From Mangifera indica (taxonomy: Eukaryota > Streptophyta > Magnoliopsida > Sapindales > Anacardiaceae), in contig NC_058150.1 of NCBI RefSeq assembly GCF_011075055.1, positions 12,801,408-12,865,407 of the forward strand: a stretch of DNA of 64,000 nucleotides, given 5' to 3'. A model generated the notes under the pieces. The model made no database searches, was not told the origin of the DNA, and saw nothing but the letters and a program-made list of their open reading frames with translations. The position numbers and the translations under genes were made by a program. This document shows, one piece after another, positions 23,594 through 34,794 of this stretch; position 1 is the first letter of the stretch, and the number at the start of each line of letters is the position of its first letter.

Positions 23594-24331
23594 AGCCAAA
23601 AAATTTATTCCCACCCAAGGTTTAGTGTATATCCAAACTCTCACCTGTGAAGTTTCAAAAACCCAAACACCTACTTATGGACTGTTAGAGTTAATCAAAT
23701 CTGTTAGTTTTAAAGGTAAAATCATCATTTAACTAGTGATACTAAAAAAATAAAACTTTATCTTATTTTCCCCCTAAACCCGAAAAAGCAACAATTTTTC
23801 TCTTTGATTAAACTTTGAAAAATTGCATTCTGCTTTTACGGTATCCATTTTTGGCAAACCCTTTTCCTCTCTGACAACCAACACCTTCCCTTCTTCTAGA
23901 CTCGTCTTTGTCAACAAAGATGATTGAAAATCATCTTCGTTGATTCGATAAACGATTCTCATATTCATTTTTTGTCTAGACGAAGACTAGTCTTCTCTTG
24001 CGGAGATGAGACTGGAAGAAGGGAGAGAAAGGGTCGAAGGGTGCTAGCTGCCAAAAAGAGAGAGAATTTGCTGAAAAATGGAAACCCTAGGGGGAAATGT
24101 AACTTTTCAAAGTTTAATTCTTGGAAAAAATTGCTAATTTTTAGGTTTACGAGGGGAAATGAGATAAAATTTTATTTTTTTATTATCACATGTTAAATGA
24201 TGATTTTACCTCTAAAAATAATAGATTTTATTAATTTTAACAACCTATAGGAGGTTGTTTGAGTTTTTGAAACTTCACGAATGAGAGTTAAAATATACAT
24301 TAAACCTTGGGTGGGAATAAGTCTTTTGGCC
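23594..24331. mobile_element. Foldback MITE family 1, copy 1 (738 bp, 9-bp TSD)
   Basis: The ends are inverted: the right end reversed reads GGCCAAAAGACTTATTCCC, and the left end reads aGCCAAAAAATTTATTCCC. Similarity continues inward for roughly 250 bp per arm (CACCCAAGGTTTA, CTCTCACC, GTTTTTGAAACTTCAC on one arm and its complement on the other). It is flanked by TTTTAGATA (23585-23593) and TTTTAGATC (24332-24340), 8 of 9 identical. A 9-bp duplication is typical of Mutator-like elements. The open frames inside belong to the element's middle and show no domain. Confidence 0.85.
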
Positions 24332-26500
24332 TTTTAGATCATCTTATTTATGATTTATGGGAGAAACTTTGATAAACTCTTTTTAAACTTATTTAAAAAT
24401 ATGGCCAAAGGACTTACTCCCACCCAAAGTATCATCTTTTTTCAAATTCTCACCTTTTTAATTTTGAAAATCCTATTTATCCACCTATAGGTAGTTAAAA
24501 TTATCAGAACCCTAATCATTTAAAATTTTATTTATTTTTTCCCTCATAAACCCTAAAAACTAACCATTTTCCCCTAGACCAAGTTTTAAAAAATGACATT
24601 TCCCCCCCCCCCCCACAGGGTTTAGTTTTCAAACTCTAATGCCATTATTGATGGCCTCTCCCTCTTGATAGTTTCTCTCCCTCTGGTGATCTTTTTTCTC
24701 TCACCTAGACTTTTGATTGAAGTCAAATGAAGGTAGGGAGATGAAAAGCCTCGTTTTCCCAGATGAAGCTCTTCGTCTTTTTAGACGAAGACGAAGATCT
24801 CGTTTTTGTCTCTTTGGCTTCATTCGATATCGATCGGGCATCCAGGTGAGAGGAGGGAGATTGTTGAAGGGAGAGGAAACATTAGAGGGAGAGGCCGTCG
24901 GTAATAGTGTCAAAGTTTGAAAACTAAACCCTAAGCAAAGGAATGCCATTTTTTAAAACTTGGTCTTGGGGGGAAGATTAGTTTTTAGAGTTTAGGGGAA
25001 AAGGAAACAAAATTTAAGTTTGTTTTTAACATTATATATGAAATGATGATTTTGTCTTTAAAACTAACAAAGTTAATTGTTTATAAATGAGATTTTCAAA
25101 GTTAAGAGATAAAAATTTGAAAAAAGAGAATACTTTGAGTGGGAATAAGTCTTTCGGCCTTAAAATATTAAAAGTTAAGAAATATCCTTATATTATTTTA
25201 TAAATTGACACATCTTCGGCAAATTGAAAACTTTTATGTTTTTCTATTCAAACAATTGAAAAATATTCACAAAGATTTCACTCTTATGAGAATTACTTAA
25301 AAAAAGTTGCATGAAACCTAATAATATATTGCAATCAAAGTTTCTAGACCTAGATTGATCTAGGAATTGATCGATTAGATGATCAATAATCTTAGTATAA
25401 TGTAATTATAATTTTAAAAAGAATTATAATGGTGATAATGTCAACATTACAATCTTATCGACTTATCCTAATGATTAAACAGTGGTTCAATATGATTTAT
25501 CATATTCAATTCTCATTTAATCCAATTAAATAACTAAAACGAATTTTAACCTTGACTCGAATCGGGTTTATCATCAATATTTTGTGGGACTGGTCGAGCC
25601 TTAAAACAATGATGGATATTAAAAATCTCAGAAATGAAGAAAGATTTTATTTAATGAAGACCCATTTCGACAGTTGGTGAAGACAAACAAAATCATCCCT
25701 AACGTGCCAAACAAAAAGACTTGTTTTTCTCAACTTCTTTGGTACAATCTTCTCCTTCCTTCCTATCTCTCTCTTTCTTATAAACCCCCTTCTATTTTCT
25801 TCTCCTTTTCATTCATTGGTTAATTTATAGACATATCGCATTTCTTTGCTATATAAATCTTTTTGTTTTTGGCATTTTGCATTTTTCTAATTAAACAACT
25901 AATAAATTTATACCTTTATATAGTCATAAGCATAAATCTCTTAAGCTACACAATACTTGTCATAATACATATTTTAAGGTATAATGAAAATTAGTATTAT
26001 GTAGAGAGTGTATCATATAATACAATACATTATGATAATTTCATAATTAGGAGAGTGTTTTTAATATTTTTAAAGATGAGAAAGTAATGATATGAAATAT
26101 TTGTTGTTTTATCAGAAAAAAGACATATTTTTCTATAATAAAAAATTAAATTTTTTATTTATGATACGATATATAATTAGATTACCACTCTTTCAAGTAA
26201 TTTTTTATAAATTTGGAAAAGGTAATCTCATAATCTACTATTGTAGAAGACCAAATATAAAGAATCCAGACCCTTTCCGAGCTTAATTATTGCACATTAA
26301 AAGTTTATTTATCAAGATATTGCTAAAATGACAATAGCTTTAACGGCCAATTGAGCTTTTTTGTCAATTTACACAAAAATCAATCATTTATAATAAATCT
26401 TAAAATATCGACCAATGGTGGACAAGTGGTTTCATCTTCTCTTTTTTCCGTTCTTTTCTAATTTCCCCTTTTTGTGTCTTTTCCTTCCCTGCCTCATTTT
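24332..26500 (+). repeat. Paralogous unit A (interrupted by MITE copy 2)
   Basis: First of three diverged direct copies. Landmarks are GATTTATGGGAGAAACTTTG (24352), TATTCACAAAGATTTCACTC (25256), CATGAAACCTAATAATATATTG (25311), CTTTCTTATAAACCCCCTTC (25772), CATTCATTGGTTAATTTATAG (25810), CATTTTTCTAATTAAACAAC (25880) and AAATATCGACCAATGGTGGAC (26403). TTCTTATAAAC is a plausible TATA context. Unit A lacks the lysine-codon-rich stretch and small reading frame found in B and C, apparently by deletion near 25870. Confidence 0.75.
24403..25159. mobile_element. Foldback MITE family 1, copy 2 (757 bp, 9-bp TSD)
   Basis: It starts GGCCAAAGGACTTACTCCC and ends GGGAATAAGTCTTTCGGCC, inverted relative to each other. 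The target site is TAAAAATAT (24394-24402) against TTAAAATAT (25160-25168), 8 of 9 identical. A run of 14 C at 24602-24615 lies in the left arm. The insertion sits inside paralogous unit A; units B (27.2 kb) and C (32.1 kb) keep the uninterrupted site. Confidence 0.9.
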
Positions 26501-26844
26501 TCCCCTTTTCCTTCTATTCTTCTATTTTCCTGACATCTTGATGTAATTTTATTGTTTTATTTAGGGTTAGATTTAAATTAAACTCATTCAAATTCAAGTT
26601 CAAACTCAGTTTGAATGAGTCTAAAATGAATTAAACTCAAATTAACACAAGTTCACAAACTAAAAATTTTAATACAAAATAACATTGTTTTGATTAATAT
26701 ATATTAAAACGATGTAATTTTAATAACAAACTAATTAAAAGTTCAAACTAAACTTTAGTTTGACTCTTTTGAAACGAGTCAAGCTCGAGCTCGACTCTAT
26801 TCAAATTCAAACCCAATTTCATTACAACAAATTAGATAAAAGAT

Positions 26845-26880
<36 letters not shown>

Positions 26881-26889
26881 TCTTATATT
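26501..26889. repeat. CTCAAATTCAAG-type element with (TA)n
   Basis: 26560-26820 opens with TTTAGGGTTAGATTTAAATT and is dense in phrases like CTCATTCAAATTCAAGTTC and its complement GAGTCAAGCTCGAGCTCGAC. This resembles the 30.4-kb TIR element, but a clean right end is not visible. A (TA)15-like run follows at about 26848-26877. Confidence 0.5.
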
Positions 26890-27877
26890 TTTCAAAAGTT
26901 TGATAATAAATATTCAGTCATTAAATTTTACGTAATGAAAGTTAGAACTTAATCCTATTTATGTTAAATACTATTGATTTAATAATATATATAAAAAATT
27001 GTTTGAAAAAAATCAATGAACTTTAAGAAAATAATAATAATAACAAATGAAAGTTAGAACTTATCTATTGCCCAAAAGGACTTGCTAAAACTATAAGCAT
27101 TTTAAAAATGATTTTAGGCTACTGGTTTATATTTCAAACTTTCTTACAAAAATTTAAATAATCTATTTTACGATTTTTGGGAGAAGCTGTGATAAACTCT
27201 TTTTAAAATTATTTAAAATATTAAAATATAAAAAATATATATTATTTTATAAATTGACTTATCTTTAGTAAATTAATAATTGAAAACTCTTTTATATATA
27301 TATTAAACCATTAACAAATATTCACAAAAAATTTGCTCTTACAAGCTTGACTGAGAAAAAGTTGTGTGAAACCTAATAATATGTTAGAATCAATGTTTTC
27401 TCGATTGTTCAGATGGATCGATGATTTTGATATAATATAATTAATATATTAAAATATATTTTAGTCTAGATAACGTTAGTATAATAGTAATATCGATTTA
27501 ATCTAATGATTGAATTGTGACTTAATACAATTCACCTTATTCAACTTTAAATTAATCTAACTTAATGACTAAAATGGAGTTTAACCCTAACTTAAACAAG
27601 GTTTGTTACTAATTTTCGGTCTTTTATTGGTTTTAAAACACTGACAAGATATTAAATGTCTAATTAACAAAAGAGACTATGTTTAATTAAAATCCACTAT
27701 GACATTTAGTAAGACAAACAAAACCACCCCAACATGTGAAACAAAAGCCTGTTCTTGAACCGCCTCTAAAAACAATATTACTGAGTCTCCTCTTCTTCCT
27801 GTGAATCGCTTTTCTTTCTTATATATTCTGGTTCTATAAATATTTCTGTTCTTTGCACCTAAAAGAAGCAAAAGCTT

Positions 27878-28015
27878 ATGGTGGTAAGGAAGAAGAAGAA
27901 GAAAGTAGGGAAGGTTTTGTTTATTGGCTTCAAGAAACATGTTTATACTGTTGTTTGTATTGATCATGATCAGACACAGATCATGATAATGTCTGATCAT
28001 TATCAATACACATGA
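27878..28015 (+). CDS. Possible 45-residue protein in unit B
   Basis: The ATG at 27878 opens a 45-codon frame. It begins MVVRKKKKKVGKVLFIGFKK, continues HVYTVVCIDHDQ and ends at TGA 28013. It lies about 45 bp after a TATA-like TCTATAAATA. Unit C holds the same text but is frameshifted in the lysine run; its matching frame continues DHDQTFEGYMIFLEESSFG before a stop. In unit B a local change after IDHDQ introduces an inverted repeat (ATGATCAGACA / TGTCTGATCAT) and an early stop. I do not recognise the family. It may be the first exon of a larger lost gene. Confidence 0.3.
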   Translation: MVVRKKKKKVGKVLFIGFKKHVYTVVCIDHDQTQIMIMSDHYQYT

Positions 28016-28277
28016 TCTCTTTGTTGTTGACATTAAATGGTATACGATCTGCTCAGAGGAATCTTCTTCTTGGTGAAGAATTCATCAAATGGCATACATT
28101 GGAAAACCAAACATTTGTTCTTCTTCTTTCTTCTTTATATTTTATAAAGATTTATTTTGGAGTTTACAGTAGATTATCTAAATAGAATTCTTGAACTTTT
28201 GCATTTTTCTAATTAAAATCTGACAAATTTCTACCTCCATCTAGTCATAAGCAAAAATCTCTTAAGATACACAATGC

Positions 28278-28347
<70 letters not shown>
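28278..28347. repeat. (TA)n microsatellite, ~35 units
   Basis: Nearly pure alternating AT from about 28278 to 28347, inside unit B. Units A and C have only short AT stretches at the equivalent place, so it expanded after the duplication. Confidence 0.95.
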
Positions 28348-28352
<5 letters not shown>

Positions 28353-29270
28353 ATACAAATGAAAAATGATACAAATCTTATGATATATAAAAAATTGGTG
28401 TGATATATGATGTATCATATAATATAATAGGTAATAGTAATTTTACCGATATGGATTGATATATTTTTTTTGGAGAAATAGTGATAAGATAAAGATGTAT
28501 CTGAGAAATTTTGCTATTATGATGGGGTTTCTAATATTTTTCCAGATGATAACCTAGCTTTACGAAATTTTTATTTTTTTATTTGAAGAGACATATTTTT
28601 CTATGATAAGACACAAAAAAAAATCTAGTTTTCAATACATAATAAGATACACAATTCGTATATCATGCTTTTCTAGTAATTTTGTGTAAATTTCAAATAT
28701 GCAATCTCATGGAAGGTACTACTGTAGAAAACCAAAGATGTAGGATCTAGACTATTTACAAGCTTAGTTATTGCACATTAAAATGTTATTTATTAACAGA
28801 TAAGAGCCAAAGTTTACTTTCATTTTCCACCTACCAAAGTGGCATTAGTGTAACGGTCAAATGGGTAATTTTTGTCACTTTATACAAGAATCAACAATTT
28901 TAAAATAATTACAAAAAAAAAACAATTTTAAAATAATTCCTAAAATACCGATCAATGGAGGACATGTGGCTTCATCTTTTCTTATTTTTTTCTCATTTTT
29001 TTCCTTTTCCTTCTTGGCTTCTATTTTTCTCACATCTTAATGCAATTTTGTTATTCTTGGATAAATCCACCCAAGATGGTGCAATTTAGGCAAAGTATCA
29101 CATGTCAGTGCAATTCTACCCATATTGCACCAAAATCGTGACATTTCTTGTTGCTCAACCCAAGAATCATCACCGTCACCTCACAACATTGATCTCTCTT
29201 GCTTTTCACAATGTACTCAACAGTCATCACCAGCAACCATCTTTACCTCCCTAAATCTAATTTTGGTATA

Positions 29271-30410
29271 ATTTTAATTGAATTTGATTTGGATTTACAT
29301 TTGAATTTGTTTTTCCCTAAATCTCATGTTTGATTTGAGCCACAAATCGAGCCATAAATTCAAATTATAAACTTGAGCTATACTCGAATTGAATCATTTT
29401 TATTTAAGTCAAAGTAGAACCACTCTTAATTTTGACTCAATAAACTCAACTTAAACTCAAGTCAAATTACTTTTATTTGAGCTAAACTCAAATTAATAGG
29501 TGTTCGAGCTCAGTATAGTTCTTATCCAACCCTAGATGACACTAGTGTATTTAAATTTGATCTGATTCTAATTGTATTAGTGGCGAAAATGACTGAAGAT
29601 AAGATCAAGAGCATACAAGATTGAGTCCAACAAAAAGAACATAAGTGGAATTTTCTTTGAAGAGAGGTTATTGATGGGTAGTGTTGTTGGTGGTGAAGAT
29701 GATTAGTGTCGCAGATGGCTGGTGGTTTTGGTGTTGAAAATAACAAGAGAAGAAGATATATTAAAAACAGTAAAAAAATATTTATAAAAAAGAAAAACAA
29801 TATAATTATAATTACCAACAGATAAATTGGTACATTAAATATTTTTAGAGGATAAATTGATCAACTATATGTTGATGCCCTTTTTGTCATTACACTAATA
29901 ATGAAGAAAACAAAAATTTAAATTGAAACAAATGAACTTCACAAAGGAAGTGGATGACGTGAGGATAAATGAACTTTTCATCTTAAAGGACGATAAATTG
30001 TCGTATAATCAAAGTTTGGGTGGGAAATAATCATTATTCTTGGCATGAGCCATGAAATTTCCCCCGTGGTTCTTGGCACACAATACTTGTGTGGCCCTCT
30101 GTTCAAGTCACACTTTCCGAAGAAAAGAGTTACTTTCACTTAATTACTTTAACATGATTGAAAAAAAAAATTAAAAATTTAAATACTTCCAAAAAACCCT
30201 TAATTAAATCATAAACAACGGAAATGGTCAAAATATCTCATAATAAACCATATTATCTAAGTGTGTGTAAAAATCCATTACATAAATAAAAGTTATATCA
30301 TCTACATAAGTCATCATAAACAATATGTCCGGAAACATCAAGAATGTAAAAACAGACTCATAACTAGTCCTTATCATGCATGATCACCAGTTGACAAGTT
30401 GCTTCACTGC
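29271..30410. other. Repeat-derived intergenic sequence
   Basis: 29280-29520 is again CTCAAATTcAAGt-type palindrome-prone text, ending ATCCAACCCTAG, the complement of the start of the 30.4-kb element. 29990-30030 contains GTTTGGGTGGGAAATAATC, which resembles a family-1 MITE right end, but no partner end was found. The minus-strand frame at 29522-29818 is not convincing. Confidence 0.45.
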
Positions 30411-30761
30411 TAGGGTTGGATTCAAACAAAGTCTGTTCGAGTTCGAGCTCGAACTTAGCTCGAATAAGCTCAAAACGAGATAGTCCTATACAAGCTCGCT
30501 CGAGCTCGAGCTCAAGCTATTTGCCAAATTTGACAATTAAAAATTTTAATACAAAATGACGTTATTTCGATCAATATGTATTAAAATGATGTCGTTTTAA
30601 TAATAAAATAATGAAAAACTTGAGCTTGAAATGAGCTGAGCTAAATTTAAGCCGAGTTCAAGCTTAGCTTTCATGAGTTCGTCGAGCTTGAGCTCAAATT
30701 CGAGCTTTACTATATACAAACCGAGTCAAACTTGAGCTCAGCTCGGTCAAATCCAGCCCTA
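30411..30761. mobile_element. hAT-like TIR element, CTCGAG-rich (351 bp)
   Basis: Terminal inverted repeats are TAGGGTTGGATTC on the left and, reversed, TAGGGCTGGATTT on the right. The interior is dense in GAGCTCGAGCTC/GAGTTCGAGCTC and would fold on itself. Flanks TTCACTGC (30403-30410) and TACATTGC (30762-30769) agree at 6 of 8 positions, consistent with an aged 8-bp duplication typical of hAT elements. Confidence 0.65.
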
Positions 30762-31789
30762 TACATTGCCACAAGAATCCCATGTTGTTTACAAAATATA
30801 AATAATAAAGTTATACGTACTTATTTTGAGTATATAAATAAGTACATACTTAATATGTATCATCAAATGATTGGGTATTTTTAATGAAGGATAAAATAAC
30901 ACTCAATCATATGATAACACAATATATGTATACTCAAAGGTAGGTACATATAACATCGCTCAAATATAAAAAAGGAAATAAGTGAGCGATTACTCAATCA
31001 ATAAGTAGGAGTATCTAATTTTATGTTATCTTTTTTTTATTTCCACATATCTTATCTCACATTCTTATTTGTGTTCCCTCTCATCATCTAAGGTGCATCT
31101 TTAGACCTCGACTTTGATGACATGGAATGCAAATGTATAAAAAATCATTTTTTTCAAAAATCAATTGGTGAAAACACTTTTCAAAATCAAAATGATAAAA
31201 TTATCAGTATCCCTATATCGATAGGATTAGACTAAGATATGGATTCAACATCTTGACCACATGATTCAAACTCTTAGGCTATCATACGTCATAGTATGTA
31301 TGAACTTGTCTTAACACATTCCAGTGGGTATAATCTATGAACTCTCTTATAACACCTCTTTGTGGGTGCATTATGTGAATGGTGTGTCATTTCTATGAGT
31401 ACAACACCTTTTATAGGAACATAATCAATGGCTCAAACATGTTTAAGAGGATCTTTGTGTTCCACATGTCTTCTGTAGGATCCTTGTATCACAAATCTCT
31501 TTAATTACCCTAATGCTCAAAAAGCATGAGCTTTTGGATCTAAAATATAGTCAATTAATATAATAATTCAATAAAAATCTAAACTTACTAGCTTTTAGTT
31601 TAAGACTTAAATAACTTTAAAAAAATGTGATTATAATTCACAATTAGATTATTAGCATAAATGATCTTAAACATATCATAATTGATTATTTAATTCAATA
31701 ATACAAAATTAAATAATCTTGATTAAATAAGTTATATTAAACAGAGGGACATTATGTATATGTCTAAATGATATGCTATTTTATATATA
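30762..31789. other. Intergenic, nothing recognised
   Basis: AT-rich sequence. 31090-31530 is GC-richer and reads like transposon untranslated sequence, but no ends, coding peptides or RNA gene were recognised. Confidence 0.35.
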
Positions 31790-34090
31790 TATAATTTTTT
31801 AAAAATTGAATATAAGTTTTAAGTTATTTGTCAAATAATAAATATTTAAAATTTATTATTTTACATAAAATTCCTTATGTATGATAAATACTATTAATTT
31901 AATAATATATAAAAGAAATTATTTGAAAAAATTAATTGATTAGAAAAAATAATTAGAAAAAATGAGAGTTGCAACTTATCTATTGGCTAAAAGAACTCGC
32001 TAAAACTATAATAATTTTTTATTTTATTTTAGGCTATTCGTTTGGTTTATTTTTCAAATTTTTTTATAAAATTTTAATAACCTTTTTAGGATTTATGGGA
32101 GAAACTTTGGTAAGCTCTTTTAAAACTTATTTAATTATTAAAATTTAAAAAGATCCTTGCATTATTTTATAAATGGACTTATCTTTGGTAAATTAATACT
32201 TGAAAACTATTTTATATTTTTCTAATAAAAAAATCAACGCATATTCACAAAAATTTTACTCTTATAAACTTTTCATAAAAAGTGTTGTATAAAACCTAAT
32301 AATATACTTATATAAAAGTTTTTAGATCAAAATCAGTTTATAAGTAGATTGGTCAAATGGATCGAAATTATCAATATAATATAATTAAGATTTTAAAACA
32401 AATTTTAGTTTTAATAAATTAATAATGTTAACATATTAGTCATATTGATTTGACCCAATGATTGAACTACGACTCAATATGATTTACTTTATTCAACTAT
32501 AGATTATTACAATCAAAACATAAAAACAAATTTTAGCCCTAATTTCAATCAGATTCGTCACTAATTTTTGGTCAGACCGATCGGATTTTAAATCACTAAT
32601 GAGATAATGAAAGTCTAATTAAAGAAGAATGGTATTTTGTTTTAATTAAAACTCATTTTGGTAGTAGGTGAAGATAAACAGAACCACCCAACATGTGAAA
32701 ACAATGTTACCCTATCTCATCATCTTCTCTAGTACAATCTTCTTCTTCCTTCTTACCTTTCTCTTTTTTATAAACCCCTTTCTATTTTCTCATCCTTTTC
32801 ATTCATTGATTAATTTCTAGACACATTGTTTTTCTTTGTTCTATAAATCTTTTTGTTTTTAGTATCTACAAAGAAGCGGAAACTTATGATGGTGAAGAAG
32901 AAGAAGAAGAAGAAAAGATGTAGGTTTGGTTTTGTGTAGTGGCTTCAAGAAGCATGTTACTGCTGTTTTTTGTAATGATCATGATCAAACCTTTGAAGGG
33001 TATATGATTTTCTTAGAGGAATCTTCTTTTGGGTGAAGAATTCATCGGACGATGTACATGGGAAAGCCAGACATTTGTTCTTGTTATTTTATTTTATAAC
33101 ATTTTATTTAGGGGTTTACAATAGATAATTCAAATTGAATACCTGAACTTTTACATTTTCCTAATTAAACAACTGACCAATTTCTACCATCATGAAGTCA
33201 TGTACAATATTGTATTATAGGATACAATATAAGAAAAAAATAATATCTATGTTAGAGTATATAAAAAATTGGTACTATATCAAGAGTGTACCATATAATA
33301 CAATACACAATGCTAATTTTATTGATATGGTACTGATATCAATTTTTAAAGAAAGTGATAATGTGACAAAAATGTATCCACTAAATTTTATAATTACGAG
33401 ATTTTTATAATATTTTACAAGATGATGATATGATTATATAAAGTTGTTATTATTTTACTTGAAATGACCATTTTTTATGATTAGATAAAGAAAATTAAGT
33501 TTTTGATATATGATATATAATACGACATATCATTCGACTACAACACTTTCAAGTAATTTTTTGTAAATTTCAAAAAGGTGAAATCATGGAAGGTAATATT
33601 GTAGAAGACCAAAAATATAGAATCTACACCATTTACAAGCTTAATTTTTGCTTATTAAAATGTTATTTATTTGAAGTTAAGAACTAAACTTTACTTTCAT
33701 TTTACACCCATCTTTCAAAGTGACATTAGCTTTAACAACCCGATGGGATCAACAATTGGTGTACATGTGGTTTTATGTTCTCTTATTTTCTCAATTTCCC
33801 TTTCGTTCTCTTTTTCTTTTTCTTGTTCGCTCATATTTTTCTCTTTCTTTATTTTTCCTTTTCCTTCCTTCTATTTTTCTCACATCTCAGTATGATTTTG
33901 GAATTTTTTGGCCAAATAACACCTAAGATAGTACAATTTGGTCAAAATCTCAAATCTTAGTGTAATTCCAACCAAATTGCTTCAAAATCATGACGTTTCA
34001 TCTTGTCACTTAACCCATGTGTCATCACCATCACATTACACTATCGACCTCTTCTCTATTCATGATTTACTCTTAGTTAGTATGTTAATG
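31790..34090 (+). repeat. Paralogous unit C
   Basis: Third copy. Landmarks are TTATCTATTGGCTAAAAGAACTC (31976), GGGAGAAACTTTGGTAAGCTC (32097), TATTCACAAAAATTTTACTC (32241), TTTTTTATAAACCCCTTTC (32764), CATTCATTGATTAATTTC (32800), AGGAATCTTCTTTTGGGTGAAG (33017) and ATGACGTTTCATCTTGTCAC (33989). The lysine-codon run (32897-32920) is followed by text matching unit B's small frame, but a length change in the run puts it out of frame with the ATG. Confidence 0.75.
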
Positions 34091-34794
34091 TTCAACGCTA
34101 TAGATTTCGAATATTATTTTCGTTCCAGATTATAGTTATTCAAGAAACATCCAAGAATCAACAATAAACCAAAAAAGCATCACAAATAAAAAAACGACAC
34201 AACAATATACCTGGTTCGGGTGTTAAACTTGAAACCTTACATTCAAAGTAGGTGAATCCTCTAACAAAATCCACTATAAAGAAAAAGGGTATACTTACAT
34301 AACCAAACTTAATTTGACTCAACCAAACAGACTACAATCGCACCTAAATCTAGCACCACAACAAGAATGACATTAACTCGATGATGAAAAGGTTAAATTG
34401 GTAGAGAAACAAGTGGATTTCTCTTAAATTCATAAAACAACCTGCAGGGTTTGTAAAATCTTATAATAAATAGAAGGTTTGTTTGTTTCATAAATCTTTA
34501 TATGGTCTTAAATAGTCTCTTAGACAATAGTACAAAAAATTTGATGATTTTGTTCTTTCAATTGGTTTTTTTCAGATGCACTTATAATCATTATATTTAT
34601 TTTATCTAAATTAGTTGCAAAATATGAATCACAAAGCCTTTCACAACAAATAGATCTATAACATTAGCAATAATACTAAGCAAAAATTAGATATGCCTTT
34701 TAGATATCTTAATAACCATTTAGTTTCACTCCAATGTTATTTAAATGAATTACTCATAAACCTGTTAATAAGATTAATTACATATGCTATGTTT
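34091..34794. other. Intergenic, possible LTR fragment
   Basis: 34210-34300 contains ATATACCTGGTTCGGGTGTT, wording common in plant copia LTRs and leaders. No paired LTR or coding peptide was found. The rest is AT-rich. Confidence 0.4.

Larger units (their letters stand above)
26890..29270 (+). repeat. Paralogous unit B
   Basis: Second copy. Landmarks are TTGCCCAAAAGGACTTGCTA (27069), GGGAGAAGCTGTGATAAACTC (27179), TATTCACAAAAAATTTGCTC (27314), TGTGAAACCTAATAATATG (27364), TTCTTATATATTCTGG (27815), TCTATAAATATTTCTG (27833), TTCATCAAATGGCATACATTGG (28080) and AAATACCGATCAATGGAGGAC (28942). It continues through a CCACCCAAGATGGTGCAATTTAGG block (29068) shared only with C. It contains a long (TA)n and a 45-codon reading frame. 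Confidence 0.75.

Noticed and set aside
24701..24949. Frames on both strands inside MITE copy 2
   Set aside because: They fall in the element's centre, are not conserved between MITE copies, and have no domain.
29990..30030. A fifth family-1 MITE (GTTTGGGTGGGAAATAATC)
   Set aside because: Only one end-like phrase; no inverted partner or 9-bp duplication could be found.
33671..33960. Three overlapping Phe/Ser-rich frames
   Set aside because: They lie in a T/C-rich stretch of unit C; overlapping frames in several phases indicate composition, not coding.
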